From: Coprobacillus cateniformis
GTDB lineage: Bacteria > Bacillota_I > Bacilli_A > Erysipelotrichales > Coprobacillaceae
Assembly: GCF_009767585.1 (NCBI RefSeq)
Contig: NZ_WSNW01000001.1
Location: 1,270,090 to 1,334,089, forward strand
Direction: 5' to 3'
Length of the DNA: 64,000 nucleotides
A model generated the notes under the pieces. The model saw only the letters and a list, made by a program, of their open reading frames with translations. It made no database searches and was not told where the DNA came from. The first letter of the stretch is position 1. Each line of letters starts with the position of its first letter. Position numbers and translations under genes: made by a program. Shown piece after piece: positions 41,974 to 51,862 of this stretch.

Positions 41974-44160
41974 TTATTGCTTACAAAGTTTTAAAACAAT
42001 CAGTGTCATATCATCATTTTTCTCTTCATCACTTGCTAGATTTGTTAATAAATGTGCTATTTCTTTTGGATGATCTTCATCTATAAGATATTTATTGTTT
42101 TCTATAAAATCACCAAACTGACTTGTGAAACCATCTGAGACCATAAAAATAATATCGTTTTCTAATAACTGATATTTGTCAGTAGAAGTTTCTAATGGAG
42201 AAACAATTCCCATTGGTAATGATTGTGATTTCAATTCTATCAATTCATTATCTCTTAAAATGTATGTTGGACATGCACCATATTTAACCAATACTGCTTT
42301 TCCTAATACCAAATTGACTTGAATCAAATCTAATGTTGTAAACATATCATTTCGATTTTTAATCTTCAACAAAGCATTTACAGACTGTACTGCATCCTTT
42401 AATGAAATCCCATTAATAATCAGCTGTTTCATAATATCCAATGTTAAAGAAGAATCATCACTTGCCTTTTGACCCTGTCCCATACCATCACTTAATGCAA
42501 AATATTGATTTTCATTCATTGAAAACAATGCATAACTATCTCCACAAGCCACTGGATCTTTAGAACTCTGAGAAATCCCATATTGAACATAATAACGCGT
42601 ACAATGCTTTAAAACAAGATATGTATAGCCCAATTGATGCATTGGTGTTTTTAATACTTCTATATCCAATGTCTCATTTAAATATGTTTCCAAAATAGGT
42701 ACAAATTCATTTTCAATTTCTTCTCTTGTCACTTCATATAAACCAATTTCTATGTAATAAACAGATTGTGATTCATAACATTTTTTCAAATGAGCTATTT
42801 GGAAATGATATCCACTCATATGCTCATAAATATGACTTTCTTCAATATTACCAATCTTTAATTGGGTTGAAAATTGATTAAAAACATCGTTTAGCAATGA
42901 AAATTGATGATAAAGATCTCTTTTCATAGTTTGATATTCTTGTTGAACTCGATAGATTTTATGGTAATCTTTATGATAAGAATGAACTATATCTAAGTAT
43001 TGCTCTGGTTTTAAACAATAATTAAAGATAAATTCTTCATCATCTTCACTATATGTTTCTTTTAAACCTTTATTCATTAATTTAACCAAACGATTTGGTC
43101 CATATTTCTTATTAAAACAGGTTTCTTGACTCGAACAGTTTTGACACATATCTTCATAAACATATCCAATATATTCTAAAGAATGATTATGAGAAGGTGT
43201 TTCATTGAATAATGAAGTCATCTGTTCAAACAGCCTGCAAAATGAATCTACCTGCTTAGATAACTGTTGTTTCATTGTTACTTCCTGATAGGAAGAAGAT
43301 AAAATCGGCTTATTCTTAAACATTGGTAAAATGAGGAATATAAGACCACTTAAACTAATAATAATTCCATGATACATATAAGAGAATTCTAAAAAGAAAG
43401 GCAGAATTAAATGGGCTACAAAATACATACTTACAATAGTAAGCTTAGTTTGACATTTTACCATGTAAAAGAAAAACAATGGAATTAAAAAGGCAAGTAT
43501 ATCATCTTTATATCCCAAATCCATCAATAACATCAACATTGATGCATAAAACAGTCCTGGCAATAAATCATCTAAGCATTCATGATAAACCATTACCAAA
43601 ATAAATACACGAATAATAATCATAGTGACAATTTGTGAATAAGGCAATAAACTCATCATACAAATCAAGATCACAACAGCTAAAGATTTTACACGCTCAT
43701 GTGTTAATAATTCAGATTCCCCGTGAATAAATAATGGTGCCAAATATGCAAAGATAATTGTATTGAAATATGTAAGAACTGTTAATAAAAGTGTTGAAAG
43801 AAGATCAATTTGAATATATGCATAATAAACGCCTGCAATCAATGTTAACAGATAAGGAACATATCTTGATTTCATTGATTGGAAAATCAAACAAAATTCT
43901 AAGAGTATAAATGAAAAAAGACTAATAACAAGGATCTCATAGGGGACATGCAATAACAATACACCAGCAGATATCCCTACAAGATAACTTAATAACGCTT
44001 GATATCCACACATAAAGCATAGATAAAATAAAGGTAACACAAACAACAATGATGTATGATCAATGTTGACTAATGAAACCAAAAAAGAAATAAGCGTTAT
44101 GTAAAAGACAAATTGAATTTTTATTTTTTTAGTACGACTCGGATTGATAATCAGTTCCAT
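41974..44160 (-). CDS. spoIIE: stage II sporulation protein E (SpoIIE-like phosphatase)
   Basis: The 728-residue protein has about ten membrane helices in the first 290 residues, a central regulatory region (CQNCSSQETCFNKKYG), and a PP2C phosphatase domain (residues ~525-725) with FALSDGMGQGQKAS, MFTTLDLIQVNL, LPMGIVSP and FMVSDGFTSQFGD, with the metal-binding aspartates. SpoIIE dephosphorylates SpoIIAA to activate sigma-F in the forespore. Its presence just upstream of tilS is conserved in spore formers and implies that the host can sporulate, or descends from cells that could. Confidence 0.93.
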   Translation of the reverse strand: MELIINPSRTKKIKIQFVFYITLISFLVSLVNIDHTSLLFVLPLFYLCFMCGYQALLSYLVGISAGVLLLHVPYEILVISLFSFILLEFCLIFQSMKSRYVPYLLTLIAGVYYAYIQIDLLSTLLLTVLTYFNTIIFAYLAPLFIHGESELLTHERVKSLAVVILICMMSLLPYSQIVTMIIIRVFILVMVYHECLDDLLPGLFYASMLMLLMDLGYKDDILAFLIPLFFFYMVKCQTKLTIVSMYFVAHLILPFFLEFSYMYHGIIISLSGLIFLILPMFKNKPILSSSYQEVTMKQQLSKQVDSFCRLFEQMTSLFNETPSHNHSLEYIGYVYEDMCQNCSSQETCFNKKYGPNRLVKLMNKGLKETYSEDDEEFIFNYCLKPEQYLDIVHSYHKDYHKIYRVQQEYQTMKRDLYHQFSLLNDVFNQFSTQLKIGNIEESHIYEHMSGYHFQIAHLKKCYESQSVYYIEIGLYEVTREEIENEFVPILETYLNETLDIEVLKTPMHQLGYTYLVLKHCTRYYVQYGISQSSKDPVACGDSYALFSMNENQYFALSDGMGQGQKASDDSSLTLDIMKQLIINGISLKDAVQSVNALLKIKNRNDMFTTLDLIQVNLVLGKAVLVKYGACPTYILRDNELIELKSQSLPMGIVSPLETSTDKYQLLENDIIFMVSDGFTSQFGDFIENNKYLIDEDHPKEIAHLLTNLASDEEKNDDMTLIVLKLCKQ

Positions 44161-44234
44161 ATTTTCACCTCACATGCCATTATAGTCTCTCTTCTTTAAA
44201 TTATTTGTCACTTTAAGAAGGCAAAAAAAGAATA

Positions 44235-44831
44235 TCATTCACGATATTCTTTCTTGTATTTATAAAAACTTGTGCGACTAATATGTAAGTGTGTAATCGC
44301 TTCTCTTTCACTGAGTTCTTTTTTATTAAAGGCATCAACAACATATTGGAAATCATCTGGCAAAGATAATGGGCGTCTTCCAAAAATAACTCCCCTCTTT
44401 TTTGCAGCCTCAATTCCTTCTCTTTGTCTTTGTTTAATATTTGTACGTTCCTCATGGGCACAAAAACTTAAAACCTGCAAAACCAAATCAGCAATAAAAG
44501 TTCCTAAAATGTCTTTAGATAATGTTGTATCTAATAAAGGCATATCTAAAACTCTTATATCAGCTTTCTTATCTTTTGTTATAAGTCTCCACTGTTCAAT
44601 AATTTCATCATAATTTCTACCCAATCGATCAATAGATTTAATAATAATCAAATCACCTTCTCTTAACCTTCTGATCATTCTCATATAACTTGGCCGGTTA
44701 AAATCTTTACCTGACATCTTATCAATAAATATCGATTTTCTTTCCAAATGAAACTTCTCTAAAGCAGCTAATTGTCTAGCAACATTTTGGTCTTTACTAG
44801 AGACTCTCACATATCCATATACTTTTCCCAT
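44235..44831 (-). CDS. small serine recombinase (resolvase/invertase)
   Basis: The 198-residue enzyme begins KVYGYVRVSSKDQNVARQLAAL with the catalytic Ser in RVSS, then IIKSIDRLGRNYDEIIEQW, and a C-terminal helix-turn-helix (LSEREAITHLHISRTSFYKYKK). This size fits Hin/Tn3-type resolvases or invertases, which synapse two short sites. No transposase gene and no obvious inverted copy of a promoter is in view, so it might act on its own upstream repeats or be a remnant of a larger element. It is 74 bases from spoIIE. Confidence 0.88.
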   Translation of the reverse strand: MGKVYGYVRVSSKDQNVARQLAALEKFHLERKSIFIDKMSGKDFNRPSYMRMIRRLREGDLIIIKSIDRLGRNYDEIIEQWRLITKDKKADIRVLDMPLLDTTLSKDILGTFIADLVLQVLSFCAHEERTNIKQRQREGIEAAKKRGVIFGRRPLSLPDDFQYVVDAFNKKELSEREAITHLHISRTSFYKYKKEYRE

Positions 44832-44844
44832 TATTTACCTCCTT

Positions 44845-44873
44845 TCAAACTTTCATTTTCTCAAACTTTTCAT
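44845..44873. repeat. tandem tcaaactttcat repeats upstream of the recombinase
   Basis: tcaaactttcat (44845-44856) recurs with one extra base as tcaaacttttcat (44861-44873), 16 bases later, next to the ribosome site of the recombinase gene. Direct repeats at such a place could be its recombination or autoregulatory sites. Confidence 0.35.
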
Positions 44874-45029
44874 AAAAGTTCTACTGGTAATAATTGGAAA
44901 TATGACATTATCGCTAAAAAGATAATATTTTTCAGTTAAATTTGATTAAAACTATGCTTTTTTTGTCTATGCTTCATAAAAAAATAGAAACCTCCCAAAA
45001 GAAAATTCCTATTCTCTTTCATAATTAAA

Positions 45030-47039
45030 TTATTCCTGATAGAAAGAGTATTGTTTTCTACCAGATTTTTTTGCACTATATAAAGCTTGATCCGCATGCT
45101 TATAAATGTCTTCATAATCATCACCATTCTCTGGATATAAAGCAATTCCCATGCTTAATGAGATTGGATATTCTTTATAACGACAAGATACACAATCATG
45201 GATTTCTCTTACCCTTTTTTCTACATCACCCTCATATTTAATGAAGACCATAAATTCATCTCCACCCACTCGTGAAATAATACTTTTTTCTCCTATACAG
45301 TCTAAAAGTTTCTTTGAAAAATATCTCAATACTTCATCACCGAACATGTGACCAAAGAAATCATTAGCATTTTTAAAATAGTCTAAATCTATCAGAATCA
45401 TAGCATAATGTTCATAAGGATGTTTAGACATAATCATTTCAATTTGTTGACGAGCCGTCTTATGGTTAGATAATTTGGTTAAAGAATCTTGTGCAGCAAT
45501 TCTTTTTAATTTATTCATCTTGGTATATTCATCATGAATATCAACACATTTACCAATAACATCAGTTATTTCAGGAATATCATTTTCAACCCATAAAGGT
45601 CTTGCAAGTATTTTAAACCAGCGCCAATCTTCTTTTACTTTTATTTGTGTAATGATTTCTACAATTGGATGATCTATAGAAACAGATTTAACTTTATTTT
45701 GAAATTCATTTAAGGAATCTAATGAAATAATCTCCAACATTGTCTGATTCTCTATTGGGGCAATAATAATCTCTGGCATATTTAAATGATGAGCTCCCCA
45801 TTCTGATACTGTTAAAATATTAGATTTTATATTAAATTCAAATTGTATTTCACCAGACATGGATGCAAAAAATTTATATTTAGTTCTTTCCTGCTCTAAA
45901 AGTGCAAATGTTCTGTTAGAGACGCTAGTTTTTTTAAATATATGTTCATTCATACTTTGAGATTCTAAATTTAAAAGAGAATCTTCTGTTTCATATATTG
46001 TTAATCTTTCATTTAATTGTTGACTCCCATGAAAAAGACAATCTAATAACTCTGGATGAAATGCACCACACTGTCCTGCCATGATCATTTCAACTGCTTT
46101 GTCATGTGAATAGGGTGGCTTATATGCTCTTTTGCTTGTTAAGGCATCGTAGACATCCGCTAATGCAACAATCTGTGCACTAATAGGTATTTGTTCACCA
46201 GTTAAATGATCTGGATAACCGCATCCATCGTAGCGTTCATGGTGCCAGCGACAAATATCATGTGCTGTTTGAATTAAACTTTCTTGTTTAAAATATGGGA
46301 TATCTTTTAAAATCTGAGCTCCAAAAAGAGTATGTCGCTTCATAATTTCAAATTCTTGTTCAGTTAATTTTCCAGTTTTATTTAGCAAAGTATCAGAAAT
46401 CATAGTTTTACCAATATCATGTAATGAAGATGCATTCATGACTTCGGCTATATAACTATCAGAAAAATGATAATTTTCTGACCTTTGAGAAAGTGAACGC
46501 ATCAAAAATTCAGTAATAATACGAATACGTAAAACATGCATACCACTTTCACCATTACGAAACTCTACAATATGACTCAAAATTTCAATCATTAAAAGAT
46601 TATTCTTCTCTTTTTCAAGTATTTGTTCTGTAATCATATTTTCTAGTTGTTTATGTTTAGCATTGAGTAAGATTGTATTTTGAACTCTTTTTTGAACAAT
46701 TAAATCATCAAATGGCCTATTGATATAATCACAAACACCTAAATCATATGCTTTATCAATAGATTGAGAGGCCGTATCAGAAGTTATTGTTATGACTGGT
46801 AAATATTGAATCCAGTTATTCTTATTCATTAACATTAAAACTTCAAAACCATTCATTACTGGCATTACTATATCTAACAAAACAAGTGAGATACTCTCAA
46901 GATTTTTTTCTATATACCCAATAGCCTCTAATCCATTTTCTACTTCTACAATATCATATTCTGGAGATAGAATATCAATCAATAAAGAGCGATTTATAGG
47001 TGAATCATCAACAATAAGTATTTTATTTTTACTTCCCAT
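45030..47039 (-). CDS. response regulator with HD-GYP and GGDEF domains
   Basis: The ATG at 47039 gives KNKILIVDDSPINRSLLID at the N-terminus; a TTG 11 codons earlier is also open. Domains are: REC (1-125, phospho-Asp in VLLDIVMP); HD-GYP (~150-350) with SLHDIGK, HHERYDGCGYP (intact GYP) and ALADVYDALTSKRAY; a PAS-like region (~370-490); and GGDEF (~500-668) with SRVGGDEFMVF, intact. It may both make and hydrolyse c-di-GMP under phosphorelay control. It follows the HPt gene by 19 bases and forms the output of the hybrid kinase. Confidence 0.9.
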   Translation of the reverse strand: MGSKNKILIVDDSPINRSLLIDILSPEYDIVEVENGLEAIGYIEKNLESISLVLLDIVMPVMNGFEVLMLMNKNNWIQYLPVITITSDTASQSIDKAYDLGVCDYINRPFDDLIVQKRVQNTILLNAKHKQLENMITEQILEKEKNNLLMIEILSHIVEFRNGESGMHVLRIRIITEFLMRSLSQRSENYHFSDSYIAEVMNASSLHDIGKTMISDTLLNKTGKLTEQEFEIMKRHTLFGAQILKDIPYFKQESLIQTAHDICRWHHERYDGCGYPDHLTGEQIPISAQIVALADVYDALTSKRAYKPPYSHDKAVEMIMAGQCGAFHPELLDCLFHGSQQLNERLTIYETEDSLLNLESQSMNEHIFKKTSVSNRTFALLEQERTKYKFFASMSGEIQFEFNIKSNILTVSEWGAHHLNMPEIIIAPIENQTMLEIISLDSLNEFQNKVKSVSIDHPIVEIITQIKVKEDWRWFKILARPLWVENDIPEITDVIGKCVDIHDEYTKMNKLKRIAAQDSLTKLSNHKTARQQIEMIMSKHPYEHYAMILIDLDYFKNANDFFGHMFGDEVLRYFSKKLLDCIGEKSIISRVGGDEFMVFIKYEGDVEKRVREIHDCVSCRYKEYPISLSMGIALYPENGDDYEDIYKHADQALYSAKKSGRKQYSFYQE

Positions 47040-47058
47040 ATTATATTCTTCTTTCTCT

Positions 47059-47412
47059 TTATTCTTCTTCAAGACAACGTATAGCCTCTATAATTAAATC
47101 ATAATCTTCTTTAACATTGTTATAGAGGTCTTCAACATCTGTCTCATTGTGACGCAATGCTTCAGTTAATTCACAACTTGAAACAACTAACCTTTCCATC
47201 ATAAGATTAGTACTCACACCCTTTAACGTATGTGCATAACGGAAAGCATCCTCATACCTTTCTTCTTTCAATGCTTTTGTTAATTCTTGCATACAAGTAT
47301 CTTTTCTAAATTTTAAGAGATATTTAATAACTCTTGCCTCTGTCATGAGTAATCGCATGATTTCCTCATAATTCCCCCCAAACATCTCATAACATTCTTT
47401 TACATTCATCAT
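47059..47412 (-). CDS. HPt phosphotransfer protein
   Basis: The 117-residue all-helical protein contains the HPt motif FRYAHTLKGVSTNLMMERL near residue 60, with the phosphoaccepting His. It passes phosphate between the two REC domains of the hybrid kinase and the REC domain of the HD-GYP/GGDEF protein. It lies between them, about 40 bases from the kinase gene. Confidence 0.88.
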   Translation of the reverse strand: MMNVKECYEMFGGNYEEIMRLLMTEARVIKYLLKFRKDTCMQELTKALKEERYEDAFRYAHTLKGVSTNLMMERLVVSSCELTEALRHNETDVEDLYNNVKEDYDLIIEAIRCLEEE

Positions 47413-47452
47413 ATATTTTTCCCCTTTGCTTCTTTATGAATTTATTTTGTTA

Positions 47453-50194
47453 TCATATATATTTTTCTAAAATACTTGTTAAATTATCAATATCGATTGG
47501 TTTTGCAATATGGTCATTCATTCCTGCACGTTGTGCTTGTATAATATCATCAAAGAAAACATTAGCTGTTAAAGCTATAATAGGTATTGATTTTACATCT
47601 TCTCGCTTCAATTGTCGAATATGCTTTGTTGCCTCATAACCATTCATAACTGGCATCTGAATATCCATAAGAATAGCTGTATAATAATATTCAGGTGAAG
47701 TATTATACATTTTTAAAGCTTCTTCGCCATTCGCTGCACTTTCAACTAAGACACCTTTCATTGATAATAATTCCTCTGCAATTTCACGATTCAGTTCATT
47801 ATCTTCGACTAATAGAATACGACTCCCACATATATCTGAATAATGTTCTCTTAATATATCCTCTTTGGAATTCAATATTTCATTCGTACAAAATAAACTT
47901 AAAACATGAAGTATTTTTGACTTAAATAATGGTTTTGTAATAAAGGCATCTGCTCCAGCACGTGTAAACTCTTCTTCTATATCAGACAAATCATATGCTG
48001 AAACAATTATAATAGGCACGTTTTCATCCATTTTTTCACGAATTGCTTTGACTGTTTCCAAACCATCCATATCTGGCATTTTCCAATCAATAATAACAGC
48101 AAAATATCCTTTGTCTATATTGTGAGCATGAGTAACTCTTTCTAGTGCTTCCATTCCAGATAACACCCATTCTCCCCGCATCCCCAGTTCATTAATAAGC
48201 ATAACAGCACTTTCACACACAATTTGATCATCATCAACAACCAAAACTGATTGTCCCACTAATTTCTCTTCATTTTCCTCTTCTTCTAATTGTAATTGAA
48301 GGGGGATGGAAACTGTAAAGATTGTCCCTTTCCCCAATTGACTTTCGACCTCAATAGTTCCATTCATCATATTCACAATATTTTCAGTAATGGCCATTCC
48401 TAGTCCTGTTCCCTGAATTTTATTAATACGTGTATCTTCAGCACGACTAAACGGTTCAAAAATATGTGGTAAAAAGTCTTCAGACATACCGATGCCATTA
48501 TCATAAAACTTAAATTCAAATCTACCTTTATCTAAAATCAATGAGTCCAATTCATTAATAACTAAAGAGATCTGACCACCTCGTGGTGTATATTTAACAG
48601 CATTAGAAATAAGATTCATAAATATTTGTTTTAACCGATCTCCATCAGCAACCACTTTTTCATGTTTAATTCTACCAATGACTATACTAAAATCTTGTTG
48701 TTTTTCATCAATAAGCGCTCTACACATATCTGAAACATCATCAATTAATTCTGGTAAATTTACATCTTCAAGCATTAAATCAATTTTTCCACTCTCAATC
48801 TTAGACATATCTAAGACCTCATTTATTAAACTCAATAAATGACGACTAGAAATTTTAATTTTATGAAGACAATCAGAGACTTTTTCTGGAAAATTTATAT
48901 GAGCCTGTGCAATTGATGCCATTCCTACAATGGCATTCATTGGTGTTCTAATATCATGTGACATTGAAGACAAGAAATCAGTTTTTGCAGAATTTGCAAT
49001 TTTCGCAATTTGGTAGGCATCTTCTAATGCTTGACGTTGTCTTTCTTCCTCTCGCCTTGCTTCAGTCACATCAAGTCCTACACTATAATATGATGGAATT
49101 CCATCCCAACTATCTTCTACACTTAAATAACAAAGTGTAACTGTTAAAATACGTTCTTCTCCATCACGTCTATTCATTTTCACTTCAAAAACTGCATTAT
49201 CCCCTGTTTTTGTAAGGGTCTGAGCAATCACTAAAGCTCGTTTTAAATCATCTTCTTGTATATATCGACATTGTGACTGAAGTTCATTTTCAAATTGTTC
49301 TGCAGTATAACCAATTAACTCTAAAAATTTTTCATTATACCATAATATAGTACTAAAATCTCGTGTATCTAACCTTGCCAACCCACCTGGTATTGATTTT
49401 AAAATGGCTTCTCGTTCTTGATCTTTCTTAGATAATTTATATTCTGCACTGTACATATCGTGAGATAATTCTATTCTTGTTCTATGTCCTTCCCAATTGA
49501 TTTGACGATTTTTAATCATAAAAGTACGTTCAAGCGTCGGATTATAAAATTCCCAATTATATGATTCATCTTCTTTTAAAATATGATTTGTACAAAAAGG
49601 ACAAGGTGATGTCCTTCCCTGAATGACTTCATAACATTTCCTTCCAATCACTTGTTCTTTTGTAGCTTTCAAAGTTTCATAAGCTGTTTTATTAAGATAC
49701 AACAATTCATAAGTATCCATATCACTCAAATAAACATTTCCTTCATATTCAGACATTAACCACTCAAAATTACGCTTTCTCTCTTCTTTAAGCTGATACA
49801 AAGTCTCTTTTTCATGCATAATATCATCAATCTGTGTATAAACAATAGATATTTCAACTTTCTCTTGAGTTTTTATGATTGTTACTGTCATACGCATCCA
49901 TATAGACTGACCATTATTTATAGACAAACATGTATCATATTCTAACATTTGCTTATTGTTCTTTACAGCATCCATAAGACTTGCTTTCATCTTTTCATAA
50001 TCTTCTAAATGATCATATAAATCTTTAAGATTATACTTTTCTTCTCGCTTCAAGCCTAATAACTGATAAAAGTAATCATTAGCCCAGATTATACTTAAAC
50101 TCTCATCTAACAAATTCTTACTCATCGCGATACAAATATGATTAAGTTCAAAAGAACTTCCCTGTATACCTTCTCTCATTTCCTTTGCCTCCAT
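47453..50194 (-). CDS. hybrid sensor histidine kinase with two receiver domains
   Basis: The 913-residue soluble protein has two or three PAS domains (residues ~15-130, ~145-250, ~270-375), HisKA with MSHDIRTPMNAIVGMASIAQ near 405, HATPase (NLISNAVKYTPRGG, FYDNGIGMSEDF, GTGLGMAITENIV) to ~625, REC1 (SVLVVDDDQIVCE) and REC2 (RILLVEDNELNREIAEELLSMKGV). No membrane segment is seen, so it senses an intracellular signal. It is the top of a three-gene phosphorelay. A receiver-rich layout implies His-Asp-His-Asp transfer through the neighbouring HPt. Confidence 0.92.
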   Translation of the reverse strand: MEAKEMREGIQGSSFELNHICIAMSKNLLDESLSIIWANDYFYQLLGLKREEKYNLKDLYDHLEDYEKMKASLMDAVKNNKQMLEYDTCLSINNGQSIWMRMTVTIIKTQEKVEISIVYTQIDDIMHEKETLYQLKEERKRNFEWLMSEYEGNVYLSDMDTYELLYLNKTAYETLKATKEQVIGRKCYEVIQGRTSPCPFCTNHILKEDESYNWEFYNPTLERTFMIKNRQINWEGHRTRIELSHDMYSAEYKLSKKDQEREAILKSIPGGLARLDTRDFSTILWYNEKFLELIGYTAEQFENELQSQCRYIQEDDLKRALVIAQTLTKTGDNAVFEVKMNRRDGEERILTVTLCYLSVEDSWDGIPSYYSVGLDVTEARREEERQRQALEDAYQIAKIANSAKTDFLSSMSHDIRTPMNAIVGMASIAQAHINFPEKVSDCLHKIKISSRHLLSLINEVLDMSKIESGKIDLMLEDVNLPELIDDVSDMCRALIDEKQQDFSIVIGRIKHEKVVADGDRLKQIFMNLISNAVKYTPRGGQISLVINELDSLILDKGRFEFKFYDNGIGMSEDFLPHIFEPFSRAEDTRINKIQGTGLGMAITENIVNMMNGTIEVESQLGKGTIFTVSIPLQLQLEEEENEEKLVGQSVLVVDDDQIVCESAVMLINELGMRGEWVLSGMEALERVTHAHNIDKGYFAVIIDWKMPDMDGLETVKAIREKMDENVPIIIVSAYDLSDIEEEFTRAGADAFITKPLFKSKILHVLSLFCTNEILNSKEDILREHYSDICGSRILLVEDNELNREIAEELLSMKGVLVESAANGEEALKMYNTSPEYYYTAILMDIQMPVMNGYEATKHIRQLKREDVKSIPIIALTANVFFDDIIQAQRAGMNDHIAKPIDIDNLTSILEKYI

Positions 50195-50379
50195 TTGTAT
50201 ATATCAAATCCAAATAACCCCTTGTTCATATATATGTTTATTATATCATATACGATTTGGAAAAAGAATAAGTTTTGATTTTTGTAGAAAAAGAATGAAT
50301 AAGTGTATGAAATCACATCAAAAAGGTGTTAGAATAAGAATATCTAAACACTTATCATATGTAGAAGGGGGCAACCATT

Positions 50380-51816
50380 TTGAAAAGTAATCATGATTTA
50401 CAAAATGTTATCTATCATATGCTAGTGACTCAAATAAAACTAGGTGTCTATCATTTCAATGATCATCTTCCCTACATAAAAGAAATGAGTCTATATCTCC
50501 AAGTCGCACCAGAAACCATTCGATATGCATATAATAAATTAAAAGACAATCATTATATCTCGTTATCAAAAAATACAGGTGCGAAAATCATTATCGAATA
50601 TAGTCAGGATGAGATTCAAAATCATATACAAGAGTTCTTTATAACAAGAAAAGATGCATTAATCGATTTAAGTCAATCAATGCAACCACTTTTTAGTCAT
50701 ATTCAATGGCTCAGTTTAAAAAATGCTTCTGAAGAATCGTTAAATGAATTAGAGCAATTGATTACAAAGAGAGAAATCTTTGTCTCTTATAGAGCTATTC
50801 ATATTTTCCTAAAATTATTTAGTTTTTTAAAAAATGATATATTAATAAGATTAATCTGGTGGATTTATATATTCTATCAAATTCCTTTCTTTAGTGTTTA
50901 TAAAGAAATCTCTATACTAGAAAAAAATGGATATTTACTTCTAGAAATAGTCAGACTATGTCGCCAGCAAGACTGGGACAAATTAAAAATAGCTATAGAT
51001 AAATCTCACGAACAGATTCATACTAATCTTATGCAATTCTATAAAAGTCATATTCACTATGCTTCTAGTCATGAAAAAATTGCATTTTCTTGGGATGTAT
51101 ATAAGCGAAATGAACAAAAACAGTATTCTTTAGGAACTGAAATCATTCAGGATTTGAGTCGTGGTAACTATCGAGAAGGTAGTTTCTTACCATCTTTAGA
51201 CTCATTAGCAATTCAAAAAAATGTATCAGTGAGTACTGTTCGAAGAACATTGACTTTACTTAGGCAAATTGGTGCTGTAAAATCAATCAATGGTGTTGGC
51301 ACTCAAATTCTACCTATAAATAAAATTGCTGAAAACTGTGACTTTTCTCAAAACTCTACCAAAAAGAGACTAAGTGATTTTGTTCAAAGCCTTTATATTC
51401 TTACAAACTCCTGTCAAGAAATTGTTCAATTAACTTTAGTACATATGGATGAAAGTGAAATTAATCAACTCATAATATTACTTGAAAAACTACGAAACAT
51501 TCATCGCTGTGAATTAGCTGCATATTCTGTTTTGCATTATGTTGTGAAATACGCCCCCTATAATGCTATTAGTATAATTTATTCACAATTATTTGAACAA
51601 TTACTTTGGGGATATCCTTTACGGAGTATAATGAAAGTTCTTCATAATATCACAATTCATATAGATACTCTTATTGAATGTTTACATATAAAGGATTTTA
51701 ATCATTGTTCACATATAGTAGAACGCCTTATGATAAATGACCTCATTTCGGCTTCTCAATATTTAGAGAAGATAGGCTTGACTACACATATTGATATACA
51801 AACACTACAAATTTAA
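50380..51816 (+). CDS. double GntR-type regulator (two wHTH modules in one chain)
   Basis: TTG at 50380 is the start, with aaggggg 9 nt upstream. The 478-residue protein has one GntR-type winged helix at residues ~5-70 (LGVYHFNDHLPYIKEMSLYLQVAPETIRYAYNKLKD) and a second at ~240-310 (REGSFLPSLDSLAIQKNVSVSTVRRTLTLLRQIGAVKSINGVG), each followed by a helical region. The two halves look like an internal duplication. It diverges from the hybrid kinase gene and may regulate it. The effector is unknown. Confidence 0.85.
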   Translation: MKSNHDLQNVIYHMLVTQIKLGVYHFNDHLPYIKEMSLYLQVAPETIRYAYNKLKDNHYISLSKNTGAKIIIEYSQDEIQNHIQEFFITRKDALIDLSQSMQPLFSHIQWLSLKNASEESLNELEQLITKREIFVSYRAIHIFLKLFSFLKNDILIRLIWWIYIFYQIPFFSVYKEISILEKNGYLLLEIVRLCRQQDWDKLKIAIDKSHEQIHTNLMQFYKSHIHYASSHEKIAFSWDVYKRNEQKQYSLGTEIIQDLSRGNYREGSFLPSLDSLAIQKNVSVSTVRRTLTLLRQIGAVKSINGVGTQILPINKIAENCDFSQNSTKKRLSDFVQSLYILTNSCQEIVQLTLVHMDESEINQLIILLEKLRNIHRCELAAYSVLHYVVKYAPYNAISIIYSQLFEQLLWGYPLRSIMKVLHNITIHIDTLIECLHIKDFNHCSHIVERLMINDLISASQYLEKIGLTTHIDIQTLQI

Positions 51817-51826
51817 AATCCAAATG

Positions 51827-51855
51827 AAAAGCTAGATTATTAAAATCCAGCTTTT
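51827..51855. terminator. bidirectional terminator after the double-GntR gene
   Basis: The arms aaaagctagatt (51827-51838) and aatccagctttt (51844-51855) pair except for one base and are flanked by T-run (plus) and A-run sequences, ending two convergent genes. Confidence 0.75.
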
Positions 51856-51862
51856 TTGATTT

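Noticed and set aside
44213..44461. Minus-strand 82-codon frame overlapping the serine recombinase
   Set aside because: Out-of-frame shadow of the recombinase; no ribosome site and no family resemblance.
44831..45030. Invertible promoter flanked by inverted repeats beside the serine recombinase
   Set aside because: Only direct repeats were found; no inverted pair suited to inversion is visible.
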